64,000 nucleotides of DNA from Salinimicrobium catena. GTDB taxonomy: Bacteria; Bacteroidota; Bacteroidia; Flavobacteriales; Flavobacteriaceae. Every line of letters starts with the position of its first letter. The stretch's first letter is position 1. Positions 1 to 8,754 of the stretch are shown one piece after another. Made by a program: the position numbers and the translations under genes. The stretch spans positions 186,001-250,000 of the forward strand of contig NZ_FNGG01000001.1 in assembly GCF_900102915.1 (NCBI RefSeq). Direction: 5' to 3'. The notes below the pieces were generated by a model. The model had not been told where the DNA came from, ran no database searches, and saw nothing but the letters and a program-made list of their open reading frames with translations.

Positions 1-1
1 C

Positions 2-469
2 GCAAAACATCCTGAAATTTATAAAAAGGTGATTTCTGAAGGCCATTCAGTAGGGAATCATACTTTCAACCACCTCAACGGCTGGAAAACCTCTGTAGAA
101 AAATATCTTCAAAACACCGAAGAATGCCGGCAGGTAATGGAGCGGCATTCGATCCAGAAGATTTCTTCCGAAGAAAAAGGGATGAAAAATGAGTTTTTTC
201 GCCCCCCTTATGGCCGGATCAAAAGCAGGCAGGCACAAGCCCTTGAAAAGCTTGGCTATAAGATCGTGATGTGGGACATCATCAGCATGGATTATGACTC
301 TAATCTTTCAGCTGAAAAATGCTACAGGAGAGTCGCGTACTATGCCAAAAGCGGCAGCATCATTGTATTCCACGATAGCTTAAAGGCCGAAAAGAATTTG
401 AGGTATGCCCTGCCAAAGATCCTGAAGCATTTCAGCCGGGAAGGCTATAGTTTTAACAAGCTGAAATAA
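2..469 (+). CDS. Polysaccharide deacetylase (NodB-type), 3' part
   Basis: The reading frame is open from base 2, so the true start lies before the window; 155 residues are visible. It carries the NodB-fold signatures: HTFNH (zinc-binding HxxxH type), RPPYGR (the conserved RPPYG segment), MWDIISMDYD and the late GSIIVFHDS segment with the catalytic-base histidine. Family members remove acetyl groups from N-acetylated sugars in cell-wall or capsular polysaccharide. No stop codon or frame break is seen, so only the N-terminal region (metal-binding Asp motif and any signal peptide) is missing. The exact substrate cannot be read from the sequence. Confidence 0.88.
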   Translation, partial: AKHPEIYKKVISEGHSVGNHTFNHLNGWKTSVEKYLQNTEECRQVMERHSIQKISSEEKGMKNEFFRPPYGRIKSRQAQALEKLGYKIVMWDIISMDYDSNLSAEKCYRRVAYYAKSGSIIVFHDSLKAEKNLRYALPKILKHFSREGYSFNKLK

Positions 470-544
470 GGTTTATTTAAGGATATTTATCGCTCCTAAA
501 AAGCTAACATACAACAACATAGATTGGGATTATTTCCTTAAATT

Positions 545-566
545 AGATAGCTTTTTGAGACTATCT
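545..566 (+). other. Short inverted repeat before the 77-aa membrane protein
   Basis: Perfect 6-bp arms (AGATAG / CTATCT) separated by 10 bases lie 35 bases upstream of the next start codon. No T-run follows, so it is a weak hairpin or operator candidate rather than a terminator. Confidence 0.3.
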
Positions 567-600
567 GGAGATTCAAAAGAGGCAATAAAATCCTTAACCT

Positions 601-834
601 ATGAGAAGGTATCTTTCAACTGCAGACCTGATAGTAATTATCGTGACTTTTTTGCTGTTCACACTAGCTTTATTTACCAAGGGTTTTACTCATGATTTGC
701 TTTTGGAAGCAGGTGTGTTACTGGTTTCAATTAAATTAATCCTGATGAATTACAAAAACACGAGACTTAACATTAAGATCATGGAAAAGTTGGACCAAAT
801 AGACCAGGATATTAAGCAACAAAGAAAGGATTGA
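601..834 (+). CDS. Small two-helix membrane protein, function unknown
   Basis: This 77-aa protein starts at ATG. Two hydrophobic stretches (about residues 9-27 and 34-50) are followed by a charged, helical tail rich in Lys, Asp and Gln (LDQIDQDIKQQRKD). I do not recognise a family. The composition (hydrophobic hairpin plus a coil-like cytosolic tail) is coherent, and no competing gene lies on the other strand. No Shine-Dalgarno sequence is visible, which is normal for this lineage. Whether it is expressed cannot be judged from sequence. Confidence 0.6.
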   Translation: MRRYLSTADLIVIIVTFLLFTLALFTKGFTHDLLLEAGVLLVSIKLILMNYKNTRLNIKIMEKLDQIDQDIKQQRKD

Positions 835-895
835 GTACTTCTCCTAAAATATCCTGAGGTTGCTTTAGAGACAGATCCTTAAATAATGCTGCTGT

Positions 896-1264
896 TTAAT
901 CTTCTGCAAGAGCATCCACGTCGACAAAAATGTCTTCATTTTCAGAAAAATCAAGCGTCTCCGCAGACAATCCGTATTTCATAAATTGATCTATTCCTTT
1001 TTGAAGCAGCCTTTCGGTGCTGAATTTTCTGCTGGTAGCCAAAACGAGTCCGCCCCGGGTGATCCTGAAAAAGTATTTACCGCTTCCGGTTCTGGCTTTT
1101 CTGAAGGTAAAGGATTCCAGGTCGTTTTGCAGCGTGGAAATGATCAACTCACAATCTGATTTTTCTTTGCACGCGATGCTGGTAAAGATGGTCTTTCCCC
1201 TACGATTGGCGAAAGTGAATTTAAAATTTTCGTTAGATCGTTTACTTATCACGAATGCACTCAT
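896..1264 (-). CDS. YegP-like protein with DUF1508 repeats
   Basis: The 122-aa protein contains the DUF1508 pattern twice: an FxFTFANRRGKTIFTS segment near residues 15-30 followed by a KSDCELIISTLQND helix, then a second FRITRGGLVLATSRKF segment near residues 66-81 followed by another helix. DUF1508/YegP proteins are small cytosolic proteins with tandem beta-beta-alpha units; their role is not settled. It is a single transcription unit on the minus strand, with 'cat' (the ATG) at 1262-1264. Confidence 0.75.
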   Translation of the reverse strand: MSAFVISKRSNENFKFTFANRRGKTIFTSIACKEKSDCELIISTLQNDLESFTFRKARTGSGKYFFRITRGGLVLATSRKFSTERLLQKGIDQFMKYGLSAETLDFSENEDIFVDVDALAED

Positions 1265-1386
1265 AGATACCCCTGAAATTTTTGACAGGGTGCAAATCTA
1301 AAAAAAGCAGAAAATGAAAACCCCTCCCCACTTTGAAAAGTTATCAAGAACAGAAGATCTGGGGAAAAGACCAGCCAACAATCGAT

Positions 1387-1596
1387 TTATTGCCTCCTGT
1401 TATTGTCGGCCGCAACTTCATCAGTATCGCGGCGATATTTCAGCATGGAAATACCGGCGATAAAAAATATGAACCCGATAATGGCGAGCGCCCAGGGATG
1501 CAGCATGAGGGCTACGCTTCCGAAAATTCCCAAAATGCCCAGCACAAGCGAAATTGCGCCTCCAATCAACATAATAAATGCCAAAAGCTTGATCAT
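1387..1596 (-). CDS. Small two-helix membrane protein, function unknown
   Basis: This 69-aa protein consists of two long hydrophobic segments (about residues 4-30 and 34-53), glycine-rich, followed by a short charged C-terminus (YRRDTDEVAADNNRRQ). It looks like a real small inner-membrane protein: positive-inside charge distribution and no low-complexity artefact. No family recognised. Two overlapping plus-strand frames lack such organisation and were treated as shadows. Confidence 0.6.
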   Translation of the reverse strand: MIKLLAFIMLIGGAISLVLGILGIFGSVALMLHPWALAIIGFIFFIAGISMLKYRRDTDEVAADNNRRQ

Positions 1597-1729
1597 AACA
1601 AATGTTTTGGTTAGGGAAATAAAATTAGAAAATCCTGATAATTCCCACGCAGCATTAACATTTATTATGCACTTTCCGTAGAAAATTTAACCATACATAT
1701 AGGTTTCTGCCAAAGAAGCTCATTTATAG

Positions 1730-2914
1730 CTACCTCAACCTGTTCCTTTTCAGGATAGGACCTAGCCGTCCTTTGAGCTCTTCGGAAGCATCCACCAGCA
1801 TCTGCTCAGTGGTTGGAAAAGGAACAAAGCGATTTTGAAGAAGCAGCTTATCCTCCTTGTTCAAAAGCCGCTCGTCGCCTTTAAAAGATGCAAACACGTT
1901 TTCAAAGATAAACTCTGTTCCCAAAGGATAGCTATTAAGCAGCCTGTCCTGGTGAAGGTCTATGTAATCCACTTCCCCCTGCAGGGCAAGAGTTTTGGTC
2001 TGGATGGTTTTATATAGAACCCCTTTGACAGTTTTGAAGTTCTCGATCTTGATCTTATTACCAAGGCTGTCCAGAACAAACTCGCCCTTTCGGTCCTTTT
2101 TGTAATAGGAACTCTCCAACACCTCGGCCTCCAGCGGAATTTCACGTTCCAGGACTCTTTCAGGGGAGACCACTATTTCCCTGAAATTGAGATTCACAGC
2201 AAAATCATATTTATGGTCACTGCTCATAGAAGCATGGTACTCGGTCCAGAAATCATCCAGTCCGTAAGTATTGAAATCCAGAAGTTCCTGTTCCAGCCGC
2301 TGCGGGATCACCAGCGGAGTTTCATTCTTCAGTTCCACGAAGACGAAATCGGTTCCGTAGAAATGAGATTTTTCCAGCAGTTGTTCGGTGTCTTTGTAAT
2401 TCGGGTAAAGACGATCCAGTTCTGAAAGTTTTTGGTGCGCCTGGCGGAAAGCCATTTTATCATTCTTCTGCATCAAGCCGCGGGATTCCTCATAAAGGAA
2501 ATCTGCATAATCGTTCCTGGCAGCTATAATATCTTCAGAATAATCTGCGAATTTGAATTTTGCCTCCCTGTTCTTTGAGTACAGGTTTAGGGGTAGAAGA
2601 GGAGAAATCTGCTGCTGTACCTGCTGCAGCCCTTGGTACAGCCGGTAGATCTCGCGGCTGCTTGTGGGATTCCCGGCTTTTTTCAGAAAACTGATCCGTT
2701 TCTTTGTGGCTTCTGTATGTTTCTTGAAGGCATCCTCCAGGATAAGAATGTGCTCCTGATTGGCTTTTTTGTCTTTATCCTTCTGAAGTTTCTCAACGGC
2801 AATGGCGATAGCTTCGGTATAATTACCTTTGTTGAGGGCCTGCTGCCCGCGCTTCACACTGCTGCATGCGGTGAGGATCAAAAAACTGAAGATTAGGAGT
2901 ATGCTTTTTTTCAT
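1730..2914 (-). CDS. Lipoprotein with N-terminal helical repeats
   Basis: The start was placed at the ATG at 2914, because a clear lipoprotein signal begins there (MKKSILLIFSFLILTACSS, lipobox LTAC with Cys17); the frame runs further upstream but that extension lacks signal character and would overlap the thioredoxin-like gene. The mature part begins VKRGQQALNKGNYTEAI, which resembles a TPR-like helix pair, continues with Lys/Glu/Gln-rich helices to about residue 190, then a mixed alpha/beta C-terminal half. About 394 aa. Probably anchored in the outer or inner membrane facing the periplasm. Function unknown. Confidence 0.75.
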   Translation of the reverse strand: MKKSILLIFSFLILTACSSVKRGQQALNKGNYTEAIAIAVEKLQKDKDKKANQEHILILEDAFKKHTEATKKRISFLKKAGNPTSSREIYRLYQGLQQVQQQISPLLPLNLYSKNREAKFKFADYSEDIIAARNDYADFLYEESRGLMQKNDKMAFRQAHQKLSELDRLYPNYKDTEQLLEKSHFYGTDFVFVELKNETPLVIPQRLEQELLDFNTYGLDDFWTEYHASMSSDHKYDFAVNLNFREIVVSPERVLEREIPLEAEVLESSYYKKDRKGEFVLDSLGNKIKIENFKTVKGVLYKTIQTKTLALQGEVDYIDLHQDRLLNSYPLGTEFIFENVFASFKGDERLLNKEDKLLLQNRFVPFPTTEQMLVDASEELKGRLGPILKRNRLR

Positions 2915-2967
2915 GGTGTTACCGGTTTGGTGTACGTACCAAAAATAGAAAAAAAGCGCTTTGATTT

Positions 2968-3264
2968 TTAGATGTACTCCTGCATCAATCCAATAAGTGT
3001 ATTGGCATCCTGCTCCCCGCTTTGGCGCCACCTCATTTCGCCCGACTTGTAGATCATGAGCGTAGGCAGGCTTTTCACCCTGAGAGCTTCAGCCAGTTCG
3101 GCATTTTTATCAACGTTGATCTTGATCACTTTGCCTTTGTCGCCCATGGCGGCAGCCACATCCTTAAGCACCGGATGCATGGCTGCGGAAGTTTCATCCC
3201 AGTCTGTATAGAACTCCAGAAGAATGGGAATGCGCAGATCGATTAATTCACCAAATTTTGACAT
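2968..3264 (-). CDS. Thioredoxin-fold protein lacking the CxxC motif
   Basis: The 98-aa protein is the length of a single thioredoxin domain. It has the EFYTDW strand, the VIKINVDKNAELAEALRV strand-helix and the cis-proline loop SLPTLMIYKSGE. At the active site, where thioredoxins read W-C-G-P-C, it reads W22-D-E-T-S26, so both redox cysteines are gone and there is no other cysteine in the protein. It should therefore not act as a disulfide reductase; a binding or chaperone-like role is more likely, but that is inference. A TATATTTG (-7-like) box lies at 3330-3337 on the minus strand. Confidence 0.85.
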   Translation of the reverse strand: MSKFGELIDLRIPILLEFYTDWDETSAAMHPVLKDVAAAMGDKGKVIKINVDKNAELAEALRVKSLPTLMIYKSGEMRWRQSGEQDANTLIGLMQEYI

Positions 3265-3329
3265 AAACCCAATGTATTAAATGAGCTAAAAAGGCCATTG
3301 TAAATCACTCCATCTACAGCAGCCTCTAT

Positions 3330-3337
3330 CAAATATA
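3330..3337 (-). promoter_or_regulatory. -7 box (TAnnTTTG) for the thioredoxin-like gene
   Basis: Minus-strand TATATTTG matches the Bacteroidota sigma-factor -7 consensus. It lies about 65 bases before the ATG. No TTG is seen at the expected -33 spacing. Confidence 0.4.
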
Positions 3338-3351
3338 GTGAAATCTTTGAA

Positions 3352-4581
3352 TTATGCGGGTTTAGGCCCTTTGCGAAGTTCGATCACCGAAATCTCAGGC
3401 CAGATGCCCACCCTGCCGGGGTATGCTAAAAATCCGAAGCCACGGTTCACATTGATATACTTGCCGAATTCCTCGTATATACCCGCCCAGTTTTCGTAGC
3501 GGTATTGAACCGGGCTCCATTTGAACCACCCGGGTATTTCAATACCAAACTGCATTCCGTGCGTATGTCCGCTCAAAGTGAGGTGGTAATGTTTTTCATC
3601 TTTCTTGATCCTTTCCTGCCAATACGAAGGGTCATGAGAAAGCAGCACTTTAAAATCTTCAGCCTGCAGACTTGCAGCAGCCTTATCAAGATCTCCGGCT
3701 TTTTTAAAACCGCCTATCCCCCAGTTCTCAACTCCAACTAAGGCAATACGCTGTCCGTCCTTTTCCAGGTACCGGTGCTCGTTGAGCAACAGGTTCCAGC
3801 CCATATCGGCATGTACCTTTTTTAGCGCATCGAGGTTTTCCTTTTTGGCTTCGGAAGATTCCCAGTTCACATAATCGCCATAATCGTGATTTCCCAGAAC
3901 TGAATACACCCCATCTTGAGCTTTTAACTGCGAAAAAATTCCTTTCCAATCATCCATTTCTGAAGCCTTGTTATTCACCAGGTCCCCTGTAAAGGTGATC
4001 ACATCGCTTTCCTGTTCATTAATAAGATCTATGCCGTATTTGATCTTTTCGGGATTGTCAAAGCTTCCGCTGTGAATATCGCTTATCTGGGTAATTCGGT
4101 ATTTGTCAAAAGCATCTGGCAGGTCGTCGAAGTAAAGCACATATTTAAGCACTTTATAGTTATACCTTCCCTGGTACATTCCGTAGAGCAAAGAAGCGAA
4201 CGGAATGGCAGCAAGGCCAAGAGCGATCTGACTGATGAACTTTCGCCTACCGGGAATGGAAAAATCTTTGTTGGACTGCGCCAGCTTTTTACCTGCACCC
4301 ACCAGGACCCTTACCAGATCCTCTCCAAACAGCAGGAAGAACATGAGCAGCTTTGGCACAAAAAAGGCAAGAAAGAAACCTACCGAATAACTTCTCGCGC
4401 CAGACCATCCTTCATTTCCCGGTCCGTTGAACTGGTACAGTAGGTTTCCCAGCGCCAGCAACGAAAAGAAAAGGTAGATATAGTAGATCCAGGAATGCCG
4501 GGTAATTGTTTTAAAAGCCTGGTAGGCATAAATATCCAGAACAACATAAATAGCTACAAAAATGATCCAGCGCATGGGCAA
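3352..4581 (-). CDS. Membrane-anchored metallophosphoesterase
   Basis: 409 aa. The N-terminal third holds four hydrophobic segments (about residues 3-20, 30-50, 65-90 and 112-135), followed by a calcineurin-like phosphoesterase domain with all expected metal-ligand blocks in order: QISDIHSGSF, GDLVNN, GNHDYGDY, LLSHDP and SGHTHGMQFG. The arrangement matches the YkuE/YaeI-like group, whose members hydrolyse phosphoesters at the membrane (lipid-linked substrates are known for some). The catalytic domain probably faces one side of the inner membrane. No partner gene is obvious; the neighbours are unrelated. Confidence 0.88.
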   Translation of the reverse strand: MPMRWIIFVAIYVVLDIYAYQAFKTITRHSWIYYIYLFFSLLALGNLLYQFNGPGNEGWSGARSYSVGFFLAFFVPKLLMFFLLFGEDLVRVLVGAGKKLAQSNKDFSIPGRRKFISQIALGLAAIPFASLLYGMYQGRYNYKVLKYVLYFDDLPDAFDKYRITQISDIHSGSFDNPEKIKYGIDLINEQESDVITFTGDLVNNKASEMDDWKGIFSQLKAQDGVYSVLGNHDYGDYVNWESSEAKKENLDALKKVHADMGWNLLLNEHRYLEKDGQRIALVGVENWGIGGFKKAGDLDKAAASLQAEDFKVLLSHDPSYWQERIKKDEKHYHLTLSGHTHGMQFGIEIPGWFKWSPVQYRYENWAGIYEEFGKYINVNRGFGFLAYPGRVGIWPEISVIELRKGPKPA

Positions 4582-4741
4582 ATTTTTTGCCGAAGATAAT
4601 TCGGAAGAAGGTTTATTAAATTGTTTTTAGGTGGTTTAAATTAATAGCTCCATAACCACCCTTTATTTCAGTCGAATCTTTTGAACAATAATAAGGCCAA
4701 ACCCAATAGTGGCAGCTTCAGAAGAATTCTTATTTTAGGGC

Positions 4742-5713
4742 ATGAAAAGAAGAAAATTTATCAGGAATGCCGCTTTAGGCAGTGCAGGCCTCACCGCCTT
4801 CTCGCCTCTCAGCCTATTTTCAACTCCCATAAAAGCCTCTGTCATGAAATTCAATCCTGTTACCATTGCCACCTGGAATTTTCCCAATGCCAGTAAAAAA
4901 GCTGGAGAAATGCTCGCTGCGGGCGCTACTGCGCTTGATGCGGTTGAACAGGGCGTGATGGTGGAAGAGGCCGACATCAGGAACACCACTGTCGGGAAAG
5001 GAGGCGCGCCTGACAGGGAAGGAAGTGTCACTCTTGATGCCTGCATCATGAATCCGGAAGGAGATGCCGGCGCGGTGGTTTACCTCAAGAATAATACCCA
5101 CGCGGTTTCTGTCGCTCGTAAAGTGATGGAAGAAACCCCGCATGTTATTCTGGCCGGGGAAGGCGCCGATCAATTTGCCCGGTCACAGGGCTTTGAAAAA
5201 GAAGAACTTTTGACAGATGCTTCAAAAGCAGCTTATAAAGAGTGGCTCAAGAAAAAGGAATACAAACCTATCATAAACATTGAGAACCACGACACCATTG
5301 GGATGTTGTGCATGGATCAAGAAGGAGACATTGCCGGAGCCTGCACCAGCTCCGGACTCTCTTACAAAATGAACGGCCGGGTGGGCGATTCTCCTATCAT
5401 TGGGTCAGGACTTTTCCTGGACAACGAAGTGGGCGGCGCTGTAGCGACCGGTATGGGTGAAGCAATCTTGAAGAGTGTGGGCAGTTTTCTTATTGTAGAA
5501 CTTATGCGGCAGGGAAGAACGCCGCAGAAAGCCTGCGAAGAAGCTATAGCGAGGATCATCAAACAGAACCCGAACTATAAAGATTTCCAGGCCGCATTCA
5601 TCGCTCTAAACAAGGAAGGTGAGGTAGGCTCCTATTGCATTCAGCAAGGCTTTAGTTACATGAAATACAGGGACGGCAAAAATGAAAATTTCAAAAGCGC
5701 ATACTATTTTTAG
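4742..5713 (+). CDS. N(4)-(beta-N-acetylglucosaminyl)-L-asparaginase (glycosylasparaginase)
   Basis: 323 aa. It is an Ntn-hydrolase that self-cleaves to expose a threonine nucleophile; family members release asparagine-linked GlcNAc or hydrolyse isoaspartyl bonds. The cleavage/nucleophile motif is NHDTIGMLC with Thr185, followed by the substrate-binding GRVGDSPIIGSG and GGAVATGMGE segments. The N-terminus has a twin-arginine-like leader (MKRRKFIRNAALGSAGLTAF), suggesting folded export to the periplasm. Glycosylasparaginase rather than plain isoaspartyl peptidase is favoured by the HDTIG context. A separate cytosolic-type asparaginase is encoded at 26923-27951. Confidence 0.9.
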   Translation: MKRRKFIRNAALGSAGLTAFSPLSLFSTPIKASVMKFNPVTIATWNFPNASKKAGEMLAAGATALDAVEQGVMVEEADIRNTTVGKGGAPDREGSVTLDACIMNPEGDAGAVVYLKNNTHAVSVARKVMEETPHVILAGEGADQFARSQGFEKEELLTDASKAAYKEWLKKKEYKPIINIENHDTIGMLCMDQEGDIAGACTSSGLSYKMNGRVGDSPIIGSGLFLDNEVGGAVATGMGEAILKSVGSFLIVELMRQGRTPQKACEEAIARIIKQNPNYKDFQAAFIALNKEGEVGSYCIQQGFSYMKYRDGKNENFKSAYYF

Positions 5714-5752
5714 CAGATGAGTTTCCCAAAGCCAATCCCCTTTTTTTGGCAA

Positions 5753-5760
5753 TAACTTTG
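5753..5760 (+). promoter_or_regulatory. -7 box for polA
   Basis: TAACTTTG fits TAnnTTTG exactly and ends 30 bases before the polA ATG. No well-spaced TTG is visible upstream. Confidence 0.5.
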
Positions 5761-5789
5761 TAGTTTTGGGAATTATCAAAAACACCAAA

Positions 5790-8615
5790 ATGGCCGAACA
5801 AAAGCGACTCTTTCTACTTGATGCATATGCCCTGATCTTCCGCGGATATTATGCGTTCATCAAAAATCCACGTATCAACTCTAAAGGACTGGACACCTCT
5901 GCGATCATGGGGTTCACCAATTCCCTTTTTGATGTGATACGCCGGGAGAAACCGGACCACCTTGCCGTGTGTTTTGACAAGGAAGGAAGCGACGCCCGCA
6001 CCGAGATGTTCGAGGCTTACAAGGCCCACAGAGATGCCACGCCGGAGCCTATTTTACAGGCCATTCCATACATCCAGAACATTTTGAAGGCCATGCACAT
6101 TCCCGTGGTGGTGCTTCCCGGCTGCGAGGCCGATGATATCATTGGCACCCTTGCCAAACAGGCAGAAAAAGAAGGCTACAAGGTATTCATGGTCACCCCA
6201 GATAAGGACTTTGCCCAACTGGTGACCGAAAATATTTTCATGTACCGACCTGCCCGAATGGGTAACGGGATCGAGATCTGGGGAATCCCCGAAGTTCAGA
6301 AAAAGTTCGAGGTAGAAAGGCCCGAGCAGGTGATCGATTTCCTCGGAATGATGGGCGATGCTGTTGATAATATCCCGGGATTACCGGGAGTGGGTGAAAA
6401 GACCGCCAAGAAATTCCTGAAGCAGTTCGGAAGTATGGAAGCGCTTCTGGCCAATACAGACCAGCTGAAAGGAAAAATGCGCGAGAAGGTGGAAGCCAAT
6501 GCCGAGTTGGGACTTATTTCCAAGAAACTGGCAGCCATCATGACCGATTGCAATGTGCAGTTTCACGCAGAAGATTATGAGCTTTCCATGCCCGATTCTG
6601 AAAAGGTACAGGAGATCTTTGAAGAACTGGAATTCAGAAGGCTGAAGGACCAGTTCCTGAAGCTATTTTCGGGTGAGGAAACAGCCTCTCCTACGCAAGT
6701 GACCAATTCTCCAACAGCCAAAGCCCAGGCACAAAACGCAGGCGCAGGCCAGTTCTCTCTTTTTGGCGGAGAAGAGGGTCAGAATTTGGAAGCTGTTTCA
6801 GGAAGAAGGACCATAAAAGAGGCGGCACATGTTTACCAAAGCGTAGAGGCCGGCATGGCCATGCAGCTGTTCCTTCAGAATTTGATGAAACAAAAATGCG
6901 TGTGCCTTGAAGTGACCACCACAGATCTTGACCCCATCACTGCGGAAGTAATAGGGATCGCGTTTTCCTGGGAGGCGGGAAAAGGTTTTTACCTGCCCTT
7001 TTCCGAAGATAAAGCAGAGGCACAACAGTTAATGGATGAGCTCAAGCCTTTCTTTGCCGCAGAAGACATTGAAAAAGTAGGCCAAAACCTGAAAAACGAT
7101 ATTAAGGTCCTGGCAAAATATGGCGTGGAATTCAAAGGTCCGCTCTTTGACACCATGTTGGCTCACTATCTTATCAATCCGGATATGCGTCACGGGCTGG
7201 ACGTACTTTCAGAAACCTACCTGAATTACACTCCTGTGTTCGTGGAAGAATTGCTGGGAAAAGGCAAGAACCGGAAATCAATGAGGGACATTCCGCTGGA
7301 AGAGCAAACAGAATTCAGTGTAGAAGATGCCGATGTCATCCTTCAGTTAAAACAAAAATTCGCCCCTGAGCTCAAGGAGGCCAACACCGAAAAATTGTTC
7401 AATGAGATCGAGATCCCGCTGGTAAAAGTACTGGCAGACATGGAACTGGAAGGCATCAGGCTGGATAAGGAGTTCCTGAGCAGCCTTTCCGAAGAACTGG
7501 AGAACGACATAAAGAACCTTGAAAAGGACATTTACGAGACAGCGGGGGAAGAGTTCAACATTGGTTCTCCAAAACAGCTGGGAATCATCCTTTTTGAGAA
7601 ATTAAAACTGGTTGAAAAACCAAAAAAGACAAAGACCGGACAGTATTCCACGGGAGAGGACATCCTCTCTGCCCTGGCTCCTAACCACAAGATCGTACAA
7701 CAGGTAATGGATTACCGCGGGCTGGTTAAACTGAAAAACACGTACATAGACGCATTGCCCCTGCAGGTAGAGGAAAGCACCGGCCGCGTTCATACCGAAT
7801 ACATGCAAACCGTTGCCGCTACCGGAAGGTTGAGCTCCAACAATCCAAATTTGCAGAACATTCCTATCAGGACAGAAAGGGGAAGACAGGTAAGAAAAGC
7901 CTTCGTACCCCGGGATGAAGAACATGTGTTGCTGGCTGCCGATTATTCCCAGATAGAACTGCGCATCATCGCTTCGCTGAGCAAGGAAGACAACATGATC
8001 CAGGCTTTTAAGGACGGGCAGGACATTCACACCTCCACGGCCGCCAAAGTCTTTGGAGTGCCTATGGAAGAAGTGACCCGTGAACAGCGCAGCAACGCCA
8101 AAACAGTCAATTTCGGAATAGTGTACGGGGTTTCCGCTTTTGGACTGAGCAACCAGACCAACCTTTCAAGAGGTGAGGCGAAAGACCTTATTGACACCTA
8201 TTATAAGACCTACCCGAAACTTCGGAATTACATCAGCGAACAAATAGATTATGCCCGAGAACACGGTTACGTGCAAACCATTTTAGGAAGACGGCGTTAT
8301 CTGCGCGACATCAATTCCCAGAACGCGGTGGTTAGAGGCGCCGCCGAAAGAAATGCTGTGAACGCTCCTATCCAGGGAAGCGCAGCCGATATCATCAAAC
8401 TGGCCATGATCAACATTCACAGAAGGCTGAAAGCGGAAAATTTCAAAACAAAAATGCTGCTGCAGGTTCACGATGAACTTGTCTTTGATGTTTACAAACC
8501 CGAACTGGAGGAAGTCAAAAAACTGGTAAGATCAGAAATGGAAAGCGCGTTCATCATGGATGTGCCGCTAGATGTAGATATGGGAACAGGTATGAACTGG
8601 CTGGAAGCACATTAG
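5790..8615 (+). CDS. polA: DNA polymerase I
   Basis: The ATG at 5790 was preferred to a TTG 24 bases upstream because it opens the family N-terminus MAEQKRLFLLDAYALIFRG. 941 aa: an N-terminal 5'-3' (flap) nuclease domain with DADDI-type acidic clusters (EADDIIGTLAK, TPDKDFAQL, DAVDNIPG); a 3'-5' exonuclease-like domain (about residues 350-560); and a family A polymerase domain with motif A (DYSQIELR), motif B (RSNAKTVNFGIVYG) and motif C (QVHDELVF). In the exonuclease domain the first catalytic motif, FDTET in E. coli, reads LEVTT (E374, T376), so proofreading is probably impaired, while NLKND and VEDAD (the later Asp ligands) remain. It is used in repair and Okazaki fragment processing. Confidence 0.97.
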   Translation: MAEQKRLFLLDAYALIFRGYYAFIKNPRINSKGLDTSAIMGFTNSLFDVIRREKPDHLAVCFDKEGSDARTEMFEAYKAHRDATPEPILQAIPYIQNILKAMHIPVVVLPGCEADDIIGTLAKQAEKEGYKVFMVTPDKDFAQLVTENIFMYRPARMGNGIEIWGIPEVQKKFEVERPEQVIDFLGMMGDAVDNIPGLPGVGEKTAKKFLKQFGSMEALLANTDQLKGKMREKVEANAELGLISKKLAAIMTDCNVQFHAEDYELSMPDSEKVQEIFEELEFRRLKDQFLKLFSGEETASPTQVTNSPTAKAQAQNAGAGQFSLFGGEEGQNLEAVSGRRTIKEAAHVYQSVEAGMAMQLFLQNLMKQKCVCLEVTTTDLDPITAEVIGIAFSWEAGKGFYLPFSEDKAEAQQLMDELKPFFAAEDIEKVGQNLKNDIKVLAKYGVEFKGPLFDTMLAHYLINPDMRHGLDVLSETYLNYTPVFVEELLGKGKNRKSMRDIPLEEQTEFSVEDADVILQLKQKFAPELKEANTEKLFNEIEIPLVKVLADMELEGIRLDKEFLSSLSEELENDIKNLEKDIYETAGEEFNIGSPKQLGIILFEKLKLVEKPKKTKTGQYSTGEDILSALAPNHKIVQQVMDYRGLVKLKNTYIDALPLQVEESTGRVHTEYMQTVAATGRLSSNNPNLQNIPIRTERGRQVRKAFVPRDEEHVLLAADYSQIELRIIASLSKEDNMIQAFKDGQDIHTSTAAKVFGVPMEEVTREQRSNAKTVNFGIVYGVSAFGLSNQTNLSRGEAKDLIDTYYKTYPKLRNYISEQIDYAREHGYVQTILGRRRYLRDINSQNAVVRGAAERNAVNAPIQGSAADIIKLAMINIHRRLKAENFKTKMLLQVHDELVFDVYKPELEEVKKLVRSEMESAFIMDVPLDVDMGTGMNWLEAH

Positions 8616-8619
8616 GTGA

Positions 8620-8633
8620 GACGTTAGACGTTA
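8620..8633. repeat. Tandem GACGTTA x2
   Basis: A 7-base unit is repeated head to tail immediately after polA. It is short; no coding or hairpin role is evident. Confidence 0.4.
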
Positions 8634-8651
8634 TATCTTAGAAGTTAGCCC

Positions 8652-8692
8652 AAACCTTACAGGATACAGAAATCTGTGAGGTTTCTTTTATT
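8652..8692 (+). terminator. Rho-independent terminator of polA
   Basis: An 11-bp stem (AAACCTTACAG / CTGTGAGGTTT, one G-U pair) with an 11-base loop is followed by CTTTTATTT. Confidence 0.75.
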
Positions 8693-8696
8693 TCAG

Positions 8697-8736
8697 AATA
8701 AAAAAGGCTCCTGCCGGTTTAGCAGGAGCCTTTATA
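8697..8736 (-). terminator. Terminator at the end of the DUF5916 gene (probably bidirectional)
   Basis: The stem AAAGGCTCCTGC / GCAGGAGCCTTT has a 7-base loop. Read on the minus strand it ends in six T, 20 bases past the stop at 8755; the plus-strand side ends in TTTATA. Confidence 0.85.
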
Positions 8737-8754
8737 CATTAATCGGTCAAATAA

